DNA from: CAVQBP01 sp963710745 | Lineage (GTDB): Bacteria; Bacteroidota; Ignavibacteria; Ignavibacteriales; Ignavibacteriaceae | DNA: 64,000 nt | Assembly: GCA_963710745.1 (NCBI GenBank) | Contig: CAVQBP010000025.1 | Coordinates: 62,001-126,000, forward strand | Direction of reading: 5' to 3' | Shown here: positions 51,255 through 59,757 of the stretch, piece by piece | Position numbering within the stretch: the stretch's first letter is position 1 | How the letters are laid out: each line of letters opens with the position of its first letter | Made by a program: the position numbers and the translations under genes | Notes under the pieces: generated by a model | The model's input: the letters and a program-made list of their open reading frames with translations, nothing else | The model's database searches: none | Told to the model about the DNA's origin: nothing

Positions 51255-52553
51255 TCACCTTGCAGCATCGGCAAAAAAACTTCCGAATGAATCAAGCGAA
51301 AAAGGAAAATCCGTAAAAATCATTCCTGGCAGAGAATCTTTAAAAGCATTTAATCCGAATAATGACGGAGTTGATATATACGCATACTTTATTTTTCCTT
51401 TTTCAAGTTCTGTATAATAAGCAATAAGTCCGCTTGGAGATTCGACAGTTCCGATTGCGCTTCCATTTAATTCATCTCCAAAGGATCCTTCGGAAAAATT
51501 AATTTTCGGTTCTTCAAAATGGATTAGATTTTTTACTTTATCTATAAAATCAATTTTTTCATTAATTATTTTTACAGATTCAAAAATCTCTTCCACTCTT
51601 ACTTCAAGCCTTGCAAGTGAATCGCCAAAAGAAATAGTCGGTATTTTCAGGTTTTCATAGAATTTATCAAACATTCTTATATCTTCTTTTATACCGCAGG
51701 CTCTTAGGGATGGACCGGTTAAAGAATTTTCTATCGCATATTCTTTGGAAATTTTTGAAGTGTTGTGAAGCCGGTCAAGAAAATTTTTACTCTCAAGAGT
51801 TCTATCATATAATTTTTTCAATTCTTCATTCAGATTATTGATTCTTAACTGCACTAAATTTAAAATTTCCTTATCGGGATAATGATTTAATCTGCCGACG
51901 TTATTAATTCTTTTCAAATATCTTGAGCCAATTGCTTTTTCCGAATTCGAAAAAATATAGTTTGTTCTTAATGATTCTTCAAAAAGATATTGAACATAAC
52001 TGGTTAGAACTTTTTGTGCTGCAGCGTTGGAAAGCTGATTAAACACATATAAATGATTGTATATTCTTTCAAGTTCCAGTGCGATTATTTTATAACTTTT
52101 AATAATAGGATTTAATTCTAATCCGGCAATTTTTTCTATAGAATCTGAAAAGGCCAGGGAATGTGAAAAAGAAAAATTACCACAGACATTTTCTACAAAT
52201 GGAATGGCTTCAATTGGAGCCAGACCTAAAAGCTTTTGTTCAATATTTCTGGACTTATACGAAAGATCGATATTGATGCTTAAAATTCTTTCACCGTAGG
52301 TAAAGATGTGAAATATTCCGGGTTCAATAACCCAAGAAGTAACAGGACCATAACGAAAAATGAAAACACCATCTCCGAAAAACTCACTTTTGCCAATAAT
52401 TGAATTTCGGTCTTTAATAATCTGCAGAATGTCAAAAGTTTTTTCCATAGGATTTTCTTCGATACAAAAATTCTTTCCGTTAAAAAGAAGGAATTTTTCT
52501 TTGTCACTATTTTCTATTAAACCGAATAATCTATTTTGTTCTGTATTTGTCAT
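51255..52553 (-). CDS. hydrogenase large-subunit (NuoD/HycE) homologue lacking NiFe ligands
   Basis: 432 residues. About 1-115 is a NuoC/HycE-like front; the NuoD-like core starts near LLGLAPIEAIPFVENVCGNF. In active enzymes the first ligand motif is RVCGICSFAH; here VCGNFSFSH keeps only the first Cys. The C-terminal DPCxxC is replaced by LDSFGSFFADAAR. Three of the four Ni/Fe ligands are missing, so no NiFe site can form. This pattern matches the energy-converting-hydrogenase-related (Ehr) complexes described by Marreiros and colleagues. Role unknown. Confidence 0.82.
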   Translation of the reverse strand: MTNTEQNRLFGLIENSDKEKFLLFNGKNFCIEENPMEKTFDILQIIKDRNSIIGKSEFFGDGVFIFRYGPVTSWVIEPGIFHIFTYGERILSINIDLSYKSRNIEQKLLGLAPIEAIPFVENVCGNFSFSHSLAFSDSIEKIAGLELNPIIKSYKIIALELERIYNHLYVFNQLSNAAAQKVLTSYVQYLFEESLRTNYIFSNSEKAIGSRYLKRINNVGRLNHYPDKEILNLVQLRINNLNEELKKLYDRTLESKNFLDRLHNTSKISKEYAIENSLTGPSLRACGIKEDIRMFDKFYENLKIPTISFGDSLARLEVRVEEIFESVKIINEKIDFIDKVKNLIHFEEPKINFSEGSFGDELNGSAIGTVESPSGLIAYYTELEKGKIKYAYISTPSLFGLNAFKDSLPGMIFTDFPFSLDSFGSFFADAAR

Positions 52554-52654
52554 ATTATTTTCAAATAAAAATTAACTCTCTCTCTCAACTTTATTATCAG
52601 TGAAGACTTTGAATTTTATATCTTGTCAAGACTAAACATTTGTCATAATCTCTA

Positions 52655-52731
52655 ATAAGTTCTTCTCTTACCACGAGAAGGTCGTCAGACTCCATAGAGA
52701 CTAACGGACTCTATGGGATTAGGATGAGTTC
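52655..52731. repeat. palindromic elements before the large-subunit gene
   Basis: CTTCTC/GAGAAG (52662-52680) and CCATAGAG/CTCTATGG (52692-52716), ending in GGATTAGGATGAGTT, the inverted form of the border at 50964-50980. No gene in this 240-base gap. Confidence 0.55.
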
Positions 52732-52795
52732 ATTTATTCTTGCAAACATACTCTTCTTATTTTTTCAAAATTATAATAGACTAAAATCGAATTCA

Positions 52796-54187
52796 TTATT
52801 TCCATATTCCATTGAAAAGAATGTTATAAACTAAAGGTGCTGCAAAAGTAACAGAAAGCGCAATTATTAAATTTATAATAGGAACCAGTACAGTAACATC
52901 TTCTTTTCCTGCAGGGATCAATTCTGACATCTTAAGTTTATCCGGTTCCGAAAAAATCATACTGATAGTTTTATAATTAATTCCGATGAATGCAATTGCA
53001 AGGAATAATCCTGTTAATAATGTAATAACTGTACCGTAAGTATTATATATTCCTATAAGTATTAAAAGTTCACCAAAAAAAGTTCCGAAGGGAGGTGTGC
53101 CAGTTACCGCAAGCGAACCGAAGAATAAAGAGTATCCGGTAACAGGTAATATTTTTGCTACACCTTTAACTTCTTCTATTTTCCAGCTATTATATTTAAT
53201 TAAAACATTTCCCGTTAAATAAAATGTAGCTGACTTAGCAAAGGCGTGAGATAAAATTATAAGCACACTACCCACAAAAGCGTATCCGCCGAGTGATAGC
53301 CCAATTAAAGCGATTCCCATATTATCGATGGATGAATAAGCAAACATTCTCTTATAGTAAACCTGATTGAACGACATTAAAGCTGCAAGAACTATACTTA
53401 GCAGCCCAAGAGTAAAAGCAAAAACTTTAACGCCGTCATTCGGCACAGCTTGAAGCACTCTTTCAATTGCAAAAAGAGCTACCGGTAAAAGCACCGCAGA
53501 AAATACTGCACTTATTGGTGAAGGTGCTTTACCGTGTGCATCGGGAAGCCAGGTATGCATCGGGAAAATTCCGGCTTTAGTACCAAATCCAATTATTCCT
53601 AAAACAGCTCCAAAGTATGCAAGTCTTGAATCAGTATGCATCTTTAATAGATCTGCAAATGAAAGTGTTTTGAACGACGAGTAGATAAATATTACGGCGA
53701 TTAATGAAATCATTAATCCAACCGATACAATAATTACATAGCGCCAGGTTGCCTCAATAGTTGCCTCATCATTTTCCGTAGAAATTAATAGTGCACTGGT
53801 AACAGTAGTTGCTTCAACGGCAACCCAAATTAGACCAAGGTTATTAAGGATTACAGTGAATAACATTGTAAGTACAAATGTATTCAGAAGGAAGAAATAG
53901 AAATGAGATTGAAATAATTTATTCTGAATATGTTCCACATAATAAATAGAGAAAATAACGGAGCCAAGATAAATAGCGCTTATCATGACAAGAAAAATTT
54001 TAGACAAACCGTCAATATAATAGAAATTGGTGGAGTAGTTAGGAAGAAATAAAATATAGACAGCACTTGCAAGAGCACCAACCGAAACTATAACTGAGAT
54101 ATCTTCTTCAAACCTTAAAAAGGGAAGGATGCAAAGAAGGCTGCCTAAAGCAGAGAACAATACCGGAAGTAGATATAAAATTTCCAT
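52796..54187 (-). CDS. antiporter-like subunit (HyfF/NuoN/M family)
   Basis: 463 residues with ~13 membrane segments. Conserved ion-channel residues: Glu in IWVAVEATTVTSALL and LPDAHGKAPSPISAV (Lys/His/Pro block), as in NuoM/HyfF. Starts 3 bases after the HyfE-like gene stop. It would form the second proton or sodium channel of the complex. A 240-base repeat-rich gap separates it from the large subunit. Confidence 0.85.
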   Translation of the reverse strand: MEILYLLPVLFSALGSLLCILPFLRFEEDISVIVSVGALASAVYILFLPNYSTNFYYIDGLSKIFLVMISAIYLGSVIFSIYYVEHIQNKLFQSHFYFFLLNTFVLTMLFTVILNNLGLIWVAVEATTVTSALLISTENDEATIEATWRYVIIVSVGLMISLIAVIFIYSSFKTLSFADLLKMHTDSRLAYFGAVLGIIGFGTKAGIFPMHTWLPDAHGKAPSPISAVFSAVLLPVALFAIERVLQAVPNDGVKVFAFTLGLLSIVLAALMSFNQVYYKRMFAYSSIDNMGIALIGLSLGGYAFVGSVLIILSHAFAKSATFYLTGNVLIKYNSWKIEEVKGVAKILPVTGYSLFFGSLAVTGTPPFGTFFGELLILIGIYNTYGTVITLLTGLFLAIAFIGINYKTISMIFSEPDKLKMSELIPAGKEDVTVLVPIINLIIALSVTFAAPLVYNILFNGIWK

Positions 54188-54190
54188 AAA

Positions 54191-54835
54191 TTATCCCTTC
54201 AGCTCTTTATAATCTTCCTTACCGCTTTGGACAACATTTTCTCTTGATCTTATAATAGCTCCGGAAATCATTACAATTCCAAGCAAGTCAAGCACAATTC
54301 CGGCTTCTACAATAAAAGGTAATTCGGGAAAAATATAGCCAAACATATACATAGCATTTTCCATTACAAGGTAACCGATCAGTTGAGTAAAAGTACTGCT
54401 TCTTGAAATAATCAAAAAGATGCCAAGCATCATTAGAGTAATTGGTATAGAGCCAAGATTTGAGTTGATATATTTAGCTAACGTCAAACTATAAAGAAGA
54501 TAACCGATAACCGTTATTAAGAGTGAAATCAAAATTGAACTTGCAATTCCAACCAAGGGACTTGTTTCTCTTGCCCGCCATTTGTCTTTTCTTATTATTT
54601 TGAGAAGGTAAAAAGGGATTAGCCAGCCTCTAGTTAATGCAGTTAAAGCAGCAAGAATTAAAATGAACTTTTCATCATTTAAAAAACCTACGATAAAAAA
54701 AAGAATAGCAATAAGGTATGATCCGATGGAGAAGGTTTTAATAATGTTTGTTATATAAATCTCCCACTGCATAAAAATCACAAGTGCAATCTCAATGAAT
54801 CCTACGAGTAGAAACGCATTATCGAGATGGTTCAT
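54191..54835 (-). CDS. HyfE-like (NuoK-related) membrane subunit
   Basis: 214 residues with about six to seven hydrophobic segments and a short acidic-basic tail (REN VVQSGKEDYKELKG). The pattern of HyfE: NuoK-like C-terminal part (STFTQLIGYLVMENAMYMFG, with the Glu of VMEN as in the NuoK glutamate). Overlaps the preceding gene stop by TAATG, so it is translationally coupled. Function: proton path in the membrane arm. Confidence 0.8.
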   Translation of the reverse strand: MNHLDNAFLLVGFIEIALVIFMQWEIYITNIIKTFSIGSYLIAILFFIVGFLNDEKFILILAALTALTRGWLIPFYLLKIIRKDKWRARETSPLVGIASSILISLLITVIGYLLYSLTLAKYINSNLGSIPITLMMLGIFLIISRSSTFTQLIGYLVMENAMYMFGYIFPELPFIVEAGIVLDLLGIVMISGAIIRSRENVVQSGKEDYKELKG

Positions 54836-55806
54836 TATAAACCACCCCCGGCTGCTGATCCCGTGGTATAGAATACTAATGCTGCCAAAAATGCCAAAAC
54901 CAAAGCAACTGCAACAAAATCGAAAATTTTGAATAGCTTGTATTTGGAAAAAGTTTCTTCAATTATGACAAATAAAATTATCAGGACTAAAATTTTAGCG
55001 TAGTTAATAAACATATAAATAAAAACATCGGGTAATGATTGCTGCATTGGAACGAAAAAGGGAAAAGCAAAAACATTCATAAAAACATTCATTAAAAGAA
55101 AATGTTTTATATATCCTCCCCATTTGTATAAAGCAAATTCTTTACCGGAATATTCCAATTCCATACCCTGGTCGATAAAACCAAGTTCACCAAGAGAGTG
55201 CGATTCAATAGGAAGCTTTCCGGTTTCCACAATTAAAACCATAAAAAAAGCAAAAGTTGCAAACCAATGAATTAGCGAGAGGTACCAGTCTTTTGAAGTC
55301 TGAAGAACATTATTTATTATATAAGGATTGTTTGTATTGGATATTACTCCGAACATTATGAAAATGATTAATATAATAGGTTCGGATAATGCACCAATAC
55401 TTGAAGCTCTTGATGTTCCGAGATGAGCATAATTATTTCTACTGTCGATAGCGGCAAGTTTTTTAACAGTAGCTGCCGCACCGAAAACCAAGCCGCCTCC
55501 TACAAAATCAACAGTCGGTCCAAACGTTAAAGGGAAAGCTGTTATTATAGGTAAGACAAGAGTTAACAATAAATAAAAAGAAAAAGTAATATAAGGTGCC
55601 GCAATAAAAAACGGAGAAGCGGCGTGAGGAGCAAGAGTTTCTTTTCTGAATAATTTTATTAAGTCATAATATTCCTGGAAAATGCTGGGGCCTTTTTTAG
55701 ATTCAACAATTTCTTCAAGCTTTCTAATTATTCCAATAGTTAAAGGTGCCAGTAAAGCAACATACAGCAATTCCAATATACTTAGGAAAAAGAGCATAGA
55801 CCTCAA
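54835..55806 (-). CDS. HyfD/HycD/NuoH-like membrane subunit
   Basis: 323 residues with eight predicted membrane segments. Diagnostic sequence: RKLEEIVESKKGPSIFQEYY, DLIKLFRKET (the KGP..Q.Y.D..K motif) and VETGKLPIESHSLGELGFID, QGMELEYSGKEFALYKWGGY, the NuoH/HycD signature for the interface with the soluble arm. First gene of the operon, with about 690 non-coding bases upstream. The operon order (HyfD-E-F, large, small, HyfB) is a reduced group-4-type cluster. Confidence 0.88.
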   Translation of the reverse strand: MRSMLFFLSILELLYVALLAPLTIGIIRKLEEIVESKKGPSIFQEYYDLIKLFRKETLAPHAASPFFIAAPYITFSFYLLLTLVLPIITAFPLTFGPTVDFVGGGLVFGAAATVKKLAAIDSRNNYAHLGTSRASSIGALSEPIILIIFIMFGVISNTNNPYIINNVLQTSKDWYLSLIHWFATFAFFMVLIVETGKLPIESHSLGELGFIDQGMELEYSGKEFALYKWGGYIKHFLLMNVFMNVFAFPFFVPMQQSLPDVFIYMFINYAKILVLIILFVIIEETFSKYKLFKIFDFVAVALVLAFLAALVFYTTGSAAGGGL

Positions 55807-56240
55807 TTAAAAATTATAAATTAGAAACTGCATTAAATATTTAATCATTAACAATATGTATTGGTAATGAAATGTAAAGATTCCTATAAATCAAAATCTA
55901 AGAAAACTATCTTCGATTGTTATTAATTCGAATGTTAAAATATTCTGCATTCGGAATTAGTTAGATTTTGAATGAAGAATACTGACCATTAGAACAAAAT
56001 TACAAATAATTTTTGCTAGAATAATAGAATTACACGTAAATCCGTCACTTATATTTATTTATAGCTTTTGGAGGTATTCAAAGACATGAATAACTCCAAC
56101 TTATTAAGTAGGAGTTATCAGCCTAAAGGCAGGCAAGTAAAAGCGAACTCCATCGCCAGGTGAAAAAATATAATTTAGAAAGATTAAATGCAAATGGTAT
56201 ATGTATATTTAATCAATACTGATGAAATGAACTATGATTG
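55807..56240. other. intergenic region upstream of the Ehr-like operon
   Basis: No gene. Includes the three-hairpin repeat copy B (56090-56156). Promoter for the operon expected in 55810-55950. From 56241 an RND relic begins. Confidence 0.45.
56090..56156. repeat. three-hairpin repeat, copy B
   Basis: Hairpin ATAACTCC-A-ACTT/AAGT-A-GGAGTTAT (56090-56118), hairpin GCCTAAAGGC (56121-56130), then GCGAACTCCATCGC (56143-56156). Same order as copy A at 47044-47129 with different middle hairpins. Confidence 0.65.
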
Positions 56241-56321
56241 GCAATTGTAATTCTCGGCGGATTTACAACATCTACATTATTAAATCTACTCGTACTGCCG
56301 GCTTTGTCGCTGAGATACTGA
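56241..56321 (+). pseudogene. 3' remnant of an RND efflux transporter gene
   Basis: The frame AIVILGGFTTSTLLNLLVLP then ALSLRY and a stop is the typical final membrane helix of CzcA/HME-type RND pumps. Nothing else of that gene is recognisable upstream, so this is a remnant of 26 codons. A complete RND gene follows at 61676. Confidence 0.65.
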
Positions 56322-56498
56322 AGATTTGAGAAAAATCATTCTGAAATATAATAAAATTTATTAATTTTTTTAGAGTAACCAGGAAACAGGAAACTGAATA
56401 ATGTTTATTCTTTTGTGCGATTAAACATATCGTTTGGTAATTTTGTCTATTAAATAAAATATTTTGTCCAAAGAAATCCTTGCAAAGAAGAAAAAAAT

Positions 56499-57071
56499 TT
56501 GAATGAAGATAACATTATCAAAAAGCTCAAGTTCGACAATGAACCATCATTAAAAAATCTTTTTGACGATTACTCGCGAATGGTTTTTAATGTTGCATTC
56601 CGCATGCTGCAAAATAGGGAGGATGCTGAAGATGTTACTCAGGATGTTTTTCTTAAAGTTTATAAATCGCTAAAACATTTTCGCGGCGAATCTCAGATAT
56701 CAACTTGGATTTATCGTATTACCGTAAACCTTTCATTAAATTTTCAGCGTAAGAGAAAATATAGGCAGTGGCTTTCGCTGGATTTTAATTCAAGCGATAA
56801 TGATGATAGAGAGATTGATATTCCGGATTCAAAAGAAGAAAATCCCAATGGTATAATGGAAAGAAAAGAGACGGAACAAATTGTTCAAGCGGCAATCAAC
56901 TCTCTGTCGGAACAGCAGCGGGTAGCTTTACTTCTTCATCGATATGAAGGATTATCATATGAAGAAATTGCAAAAATTATGGATACGAGTGTTGCTTCGG
57001 TTGAATCCAGACTGCATAGGGCAAAAATATCTTTAACAAATAAATTGCTTAAGTTAAAGAGCGAGCTATAA
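56499..57071 (+). CDS. ECF-type RNA polymerase sigma factor
   Basis: 190 residues from a TTG start (AAAGAAG upstream). Region 2: DYSRMVFNVAFRMLQNREDA, EDVTQDVFLKVYKSLKHFRG, ISTWIYRITVNL. Region 4: SLSEQQRVALLLHRYEGLSY, EEIAKIMDTSVASVESRLHR AK. The lack of regions 1 and 3 marks it as ECF. The anti-sigma factor is encoded two genes downstream (57869), so activity is probably controlled by membrane sequestration. The 57144 and 58353 products point to a metal or envelope stress role, as in CnrYXH/ZraP-like systems (inference). Confidence 0.9.
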   Translation: MNEDNIIKKLKFDNEPSLKNLFDDYSRMVFNVAFRMLQNREDAEDVTQDVFLKVYKSLKHFRGESQISTWIYRITVNLSLNFQRKRKYRQWLSLDFNSSDNDDREIDIPDSKEENPNGIMERKETEQIVQAAINSLSEQQRVALLLHRYEGLSYEEIAKIMDTSVASVESRLHRAKISLTNKLLKLKSEL

Positions 57072-57143
57072 AAATGGTAGAAAGTTTTCAAACTTTAATG
57101 TGGCTAATATAAAAGAACGACATAAAATGAAAGGAAGTTCAAA

Positions 57144-57692
57144 TTGAAAACAGAACAATTATTCTTTGGTAAAACGAAACATATTCTGTTCATTGCAATT
57201 TTGATATGTGTGTTTGCCGGGATCAATTCATTTGCTCAAAATAAAAATCATCAACATAATCATATGCAAGATTCGACGATGTTGCAAAGGCAAGAGATGA
57301 TACATAAGCGAAGCCCGATGGTTATGCCTTTTAATATGAGTAAAGTAACACATTATTTCATAAAAACTAAGGATGGCGGCAATTTGATTATTAAAACAAA
57401 AAATCCGAAAGACACAGTGCAGGCAGCTTTAGTAAGAGAACATCTTAAAAAAGAGCAAGCATTATTTTCAAATGCAAATTTCAGAGATCCGAAAACCCTT
57501 CACGGAATGAATATGCCGGGACTTAAAATATTATCTAAATCAAAAGGCAAGTTTAAGGTTGATTATAAGGAATTAGCAGACGGCGCTCAGCTTGAATTTA
57601 CCTCAAAAGATTCCGTTGTAATCAGCGCAATTCACAAATGGTTTGATGCACAGTTAAGAGACCACGGGAGTGATGCAAAGAGCCACGAATGA
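57144..57692 (+). CDS. periplasmic His/Met-rich protein, conserved family of unknown function
   Basis: 182 residues from a TTG start with AAAGGAAG upstream. Signal peptide of about 32 residues (ILFIAILICVFAGINSFAQ). A His/Met-rich stretch follows (KNHQHNHMQDSTMLQRQEMI). The rest (HYFIKTKDGGNLIIKTKNPK, REHLKKEQALFSNANFRDP, HGMNMPGLKIL, KVDYKELADGAQLEFTSKDS, HKWFDAQLRDHG) matches a conserved bacterial periplasmic family often mislabelled aspartate carbamoyltransferase. The His-rich stretch may bind Cu or Zn. Lies between sigma and anti-sigma genes. Confidence 0.7.
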   Translation: MKTEQLFFGKTKHILFIAILICVFAGINSFAQNKNHQHNHMQDSTMLQRQEMIHKRSPMVMPFNMSKVTHYFIKTKDGGNLIIKTKNPKDTVQAALVREHLKKEQALFSNANFRDPKTLHGMNMPGLKILSKSKGKFKVDYKELADGAQLEFTSKDSVVISAIHKWFDAQLRDHGSDAKSHE

Positions 57693-57868
57693 GCGCAAGT
57701 TTTTCTAAAGTAATGTGTCTAATTGTATGGATTGCCAATTTGTTGTTAACATACACTGTGCTACATTAGGAATAATGGAGTAGTGGAGAAATGGAGTAAT
57801 AGGATTTATTCCATTACTTAAGGTGAAAGTGTATGCGTAAGGCGAATAATTAAGAAGGAAGACCGAAA

Positions 57869-58348
57869 ATGAAACATAAAGATATTAAATCAAAATTGAT
57901 TTTGTATCTTGACGGTGAATTGCCGGAAAAAGAAATGGAAGAAATTAAATTGCATTTGGATGATTGTGCAGAATGCACAAGTAAGCGGGATTTAATTGTA
58001 TCACATTGGAAAAAAGAAAATATAAAACAAGAATTGCCTTCACCATTTCTATGGACAAAGATTGAAGCACGAATAAAAGAATATGAACAAACATCTAAAT
58101 TTATATGGGATTTTAAAGAAGCATTTCGTTTTGTAGTTATGCATCCGGTTACAACTGCAATTGCTGTCATCGCAATTGCTGCCGGTATTTATCTTGGAAC
58201 GCCGGCTGTTAACAGACAATCTACCGGACATCAAATGCAGACTTCTTCTTTAAATATTTCTGAAGATTTTGAATTGAATGTATTTAGAATTGTCCCGGAT
58301 AATGAATTAGGAAGTTCAATAGTAAATCCAAAGCAAACACGGAAATAA
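57869..58348 (+). CDS. anti-sigma factor with zinc-binding ZAS domain
   Basis: 159 residues. H29-x3-C33-x2-C36 (LHLDDCAEC) is the zinc-binding anti-sigma motif; the helical ZAS domain covers 1-75. One membrane segment lies at about 93-113 (VTTAIAVIAIAAGIYLGTPA). The C-terminal ~45 residues would lie in the periplasm. It should hold the ECF sigma factor at the membrane until a signal arrives. Its stop is 4 bases before the Spy-like gene, indicating co-translation. Confidence 0.85.
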   Translation: MKHKDIKSKLILYLDGELPEKEMEEIKLHLDDCAECTSKRDLIVSHWKKENIKQELPSPFLWTKIEARIKEYEQTSKFIWDFKEAFRFVVMHPVTTAIAVIAIAAGIYLGTPAVNRQSTGHQMQTSSLNISEDFELNVFRIVPDNELGSSIVNPKQTRK

Positions 58349-58352
58349 AAAT

Positions 58353-58850
58353 ATGAATAAAAGAATTATTTTTTATGCAGCCGTTTTTTTAACGATTGTA
58401 AATCTTGCGGCATTAGGTACGTGGATGTATAATCGTTTTTCTGCCGGCGCACTAAATAATGAGCAGCGGTTATCACTTTCTGAATTGAGAACCAATCATT
58501 TTGAGCAATTGAAAGAAGAGCTTTCACTTACAGGTAAACAAATCGCTGAAGTTAAAGCATTACGCAATGATTTTTTTACGCAGATAGATTCGCTTTCTAC
58601 ACAACTTGCCGGTAAACGAACTGAATTAGCAAAAGAAATCTGGCGGAGCGAGTTAGATTCGGCTAAAGTCAATAATCTTGTTAATGAAATAGGTAAATTA
58701 CAATCTGCCGCACAGTTCGAAGTTCTTGCACATTTGCACCAGGTAAAAAATTTACTTACTCCAGGACAGCAGAAGAAATTTTATTCAATAATCTTACAAC
58801 GCTTCACTACGGAAACTGACCAGCCGCAAATACATAATCCGCGCTTTTAA
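58353..58850 (+). CDS. Spy/CpxP/ZraP-like periplasmic protein
   Basis: 165 residues. N-terminal hydrophobic signal-anchor (IIFYAAVFLTIVNLAALGTW). Two LTxxQ-like motifs: SLTGKQIAEVKALR and LLTPGQQKKFYSI, the hallmark of the Spy/CpxP/CnrX-like heavy-metal sensor or chaperone family. The middle is helical (QLAGKRTELAKEIWRSELDS). Probably the periplasmic sensor that acts on the anti-sigma factor, similar to CnrX, or a stress chaperone. Last gene of the sigma operon. Confidence 0.82.
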   Translation: MNKRIIFYAAVFLTIVNLAALGTWMYNRFSAGALNNEQRLSLSELRTNHFEQLKEELSLTGKQIAEVKALRNDFFTQIDSLSTQLAGKRTELAKEIWRSELDSAKVNNLVNEIGKLQSAAQFEVLAHLHQVKNLLTPGQQKKFYSIILQRFTTETDQPQIHNPRF

Positions 58851-58940
58851 TAAGGGCAGCTTGATTTTTAATAATAAGCTTTCTATGATTATTAATACAA
58901 ATTGATTATTTTATCAAATAATTTTATATTGATAAGAATT

Positions 58941-59231
58941 ATGATGGAAACCGTAATAACAAATATTCTCCGTGATTTGGGACTAACCGAAAGACAAGCA
59001 GTTCGTGATTATGCTCTGCTAAACAGCTCACAAAAAGCAGCAGAATTCGAACAAGACTGCAAAGTATTTGAAAACAAGTATAAAATGTCTTTTCAAGAGT
59101 TTGAAAATAAGTTGCGTTCTGTTGACGAAGAGGTTTTTGAAAAAGAAGATGATTATCTTGAATGGAAATTTGCCGCAGAAGGCGCAGCTTATTGGCGCGA
59201 AAAGATAGAGCAATTGAAACGTGAGCAATGA
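58941..59231 (+). CDS. antitoxin of a TumA-TumE-like pair
   Basis: 96 residues from the ATG at 58941 or 58944; the upstream in-frame start at 58902 would add an AT-rich leader with no ribosome-binding site. Helical, acidic-basic, matches in type the small antitoxins before DUF6516 genes (NILRDLGLTERQAVRDYALL ... EYLEWKF-like end DDYLEWKFAAEGAAYWREKI). Its stop overlaps the toxin start by ATGA. It would neutralise the toxin by binding. Confidence 0.6.
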   Translation: MMETVITNILRDLGLTERQAVRDYALLNSSQKAAEFEQDCKVFENKYKMSFQEFENKLRSVDEEVFEKEDDYLEWKFAAEGAAYWREKIEQLKREQ

Positions 59232-59566
59232 TTTCAATTATTGAGGCATTTGCGGAAATTATAGATTCTTATGAAATCCACCGTTATAGACAATACGGTA
59301 AAGCGTATGAATTTGTTGCTGTAGTACGATTTAATAATGAATCAGAATTATATATTAAAGATTATCTATTTTTGAATGGCGAGCGAAAATATTCATTTCA
59401 TTGGCAAAATAAACAAAATCAACTAATTAGACGATGGGATAATTCTCCTTATCATAAGAATATAAAAACCTTCCCTTTTCATCTGCATACCGCTAACAAC
59501 ATTGAAGATTCTAAACCTATAACACTCAAAAAGGTTTTAGAATTTATTACAAAACAAATTCATTGA
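59228..59566 (+). CDS. TumE-like toxin (DUF6516)
   Basis: 112 residues. YEIHRYRQYGKAYEFVAVVR, LYIKDYLFLNGERKYSFHWQ, LIRRWDNSPYHKNI, TFPFHLH, then EDSKPITLKKVLEFI match the DUF6516/TumE family: a beta-sheet core with RWDNxxHH-type residues. The genes come with a small helical partner, as here with ATGA overlap. The molecular target of TumE-type toxins is not settled to my knowledge. Confidence 0.75.
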   Translation: MISIIEAFAEIIDSYEIHRYRQYGKAYEFVAVVRFNNESELYIKDYLFLNGERKYSFHWQNKQNQLIRRWDNSPYHKNIKTFPFHLHTANNIEDSKPITLKKVLEFITKQIH

Positions 59567-59757
59567 TATGAAAGTTGAAGTTACAAGCAAATATCATTTG
59601 ATACTAATTCCATTCAAACAGTAATAGCTTCTTAAAGCAATTTTTTATTTATCCCAAAAAATTATTTTATCTTCGCCGCAAGTTTCCCTTTCGCTGTGTG
59701 TCTAATCATTAAAATAAATTTTTTATTTCTAAATTATAATTACCAGGGAAAAACAAA

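Noticed and set aside
52280..52575. Frames of 71-75 codons around the large-subunit start
   Set aside because: Shadows of the hydrogenase-like large-subunit gene in other frames.
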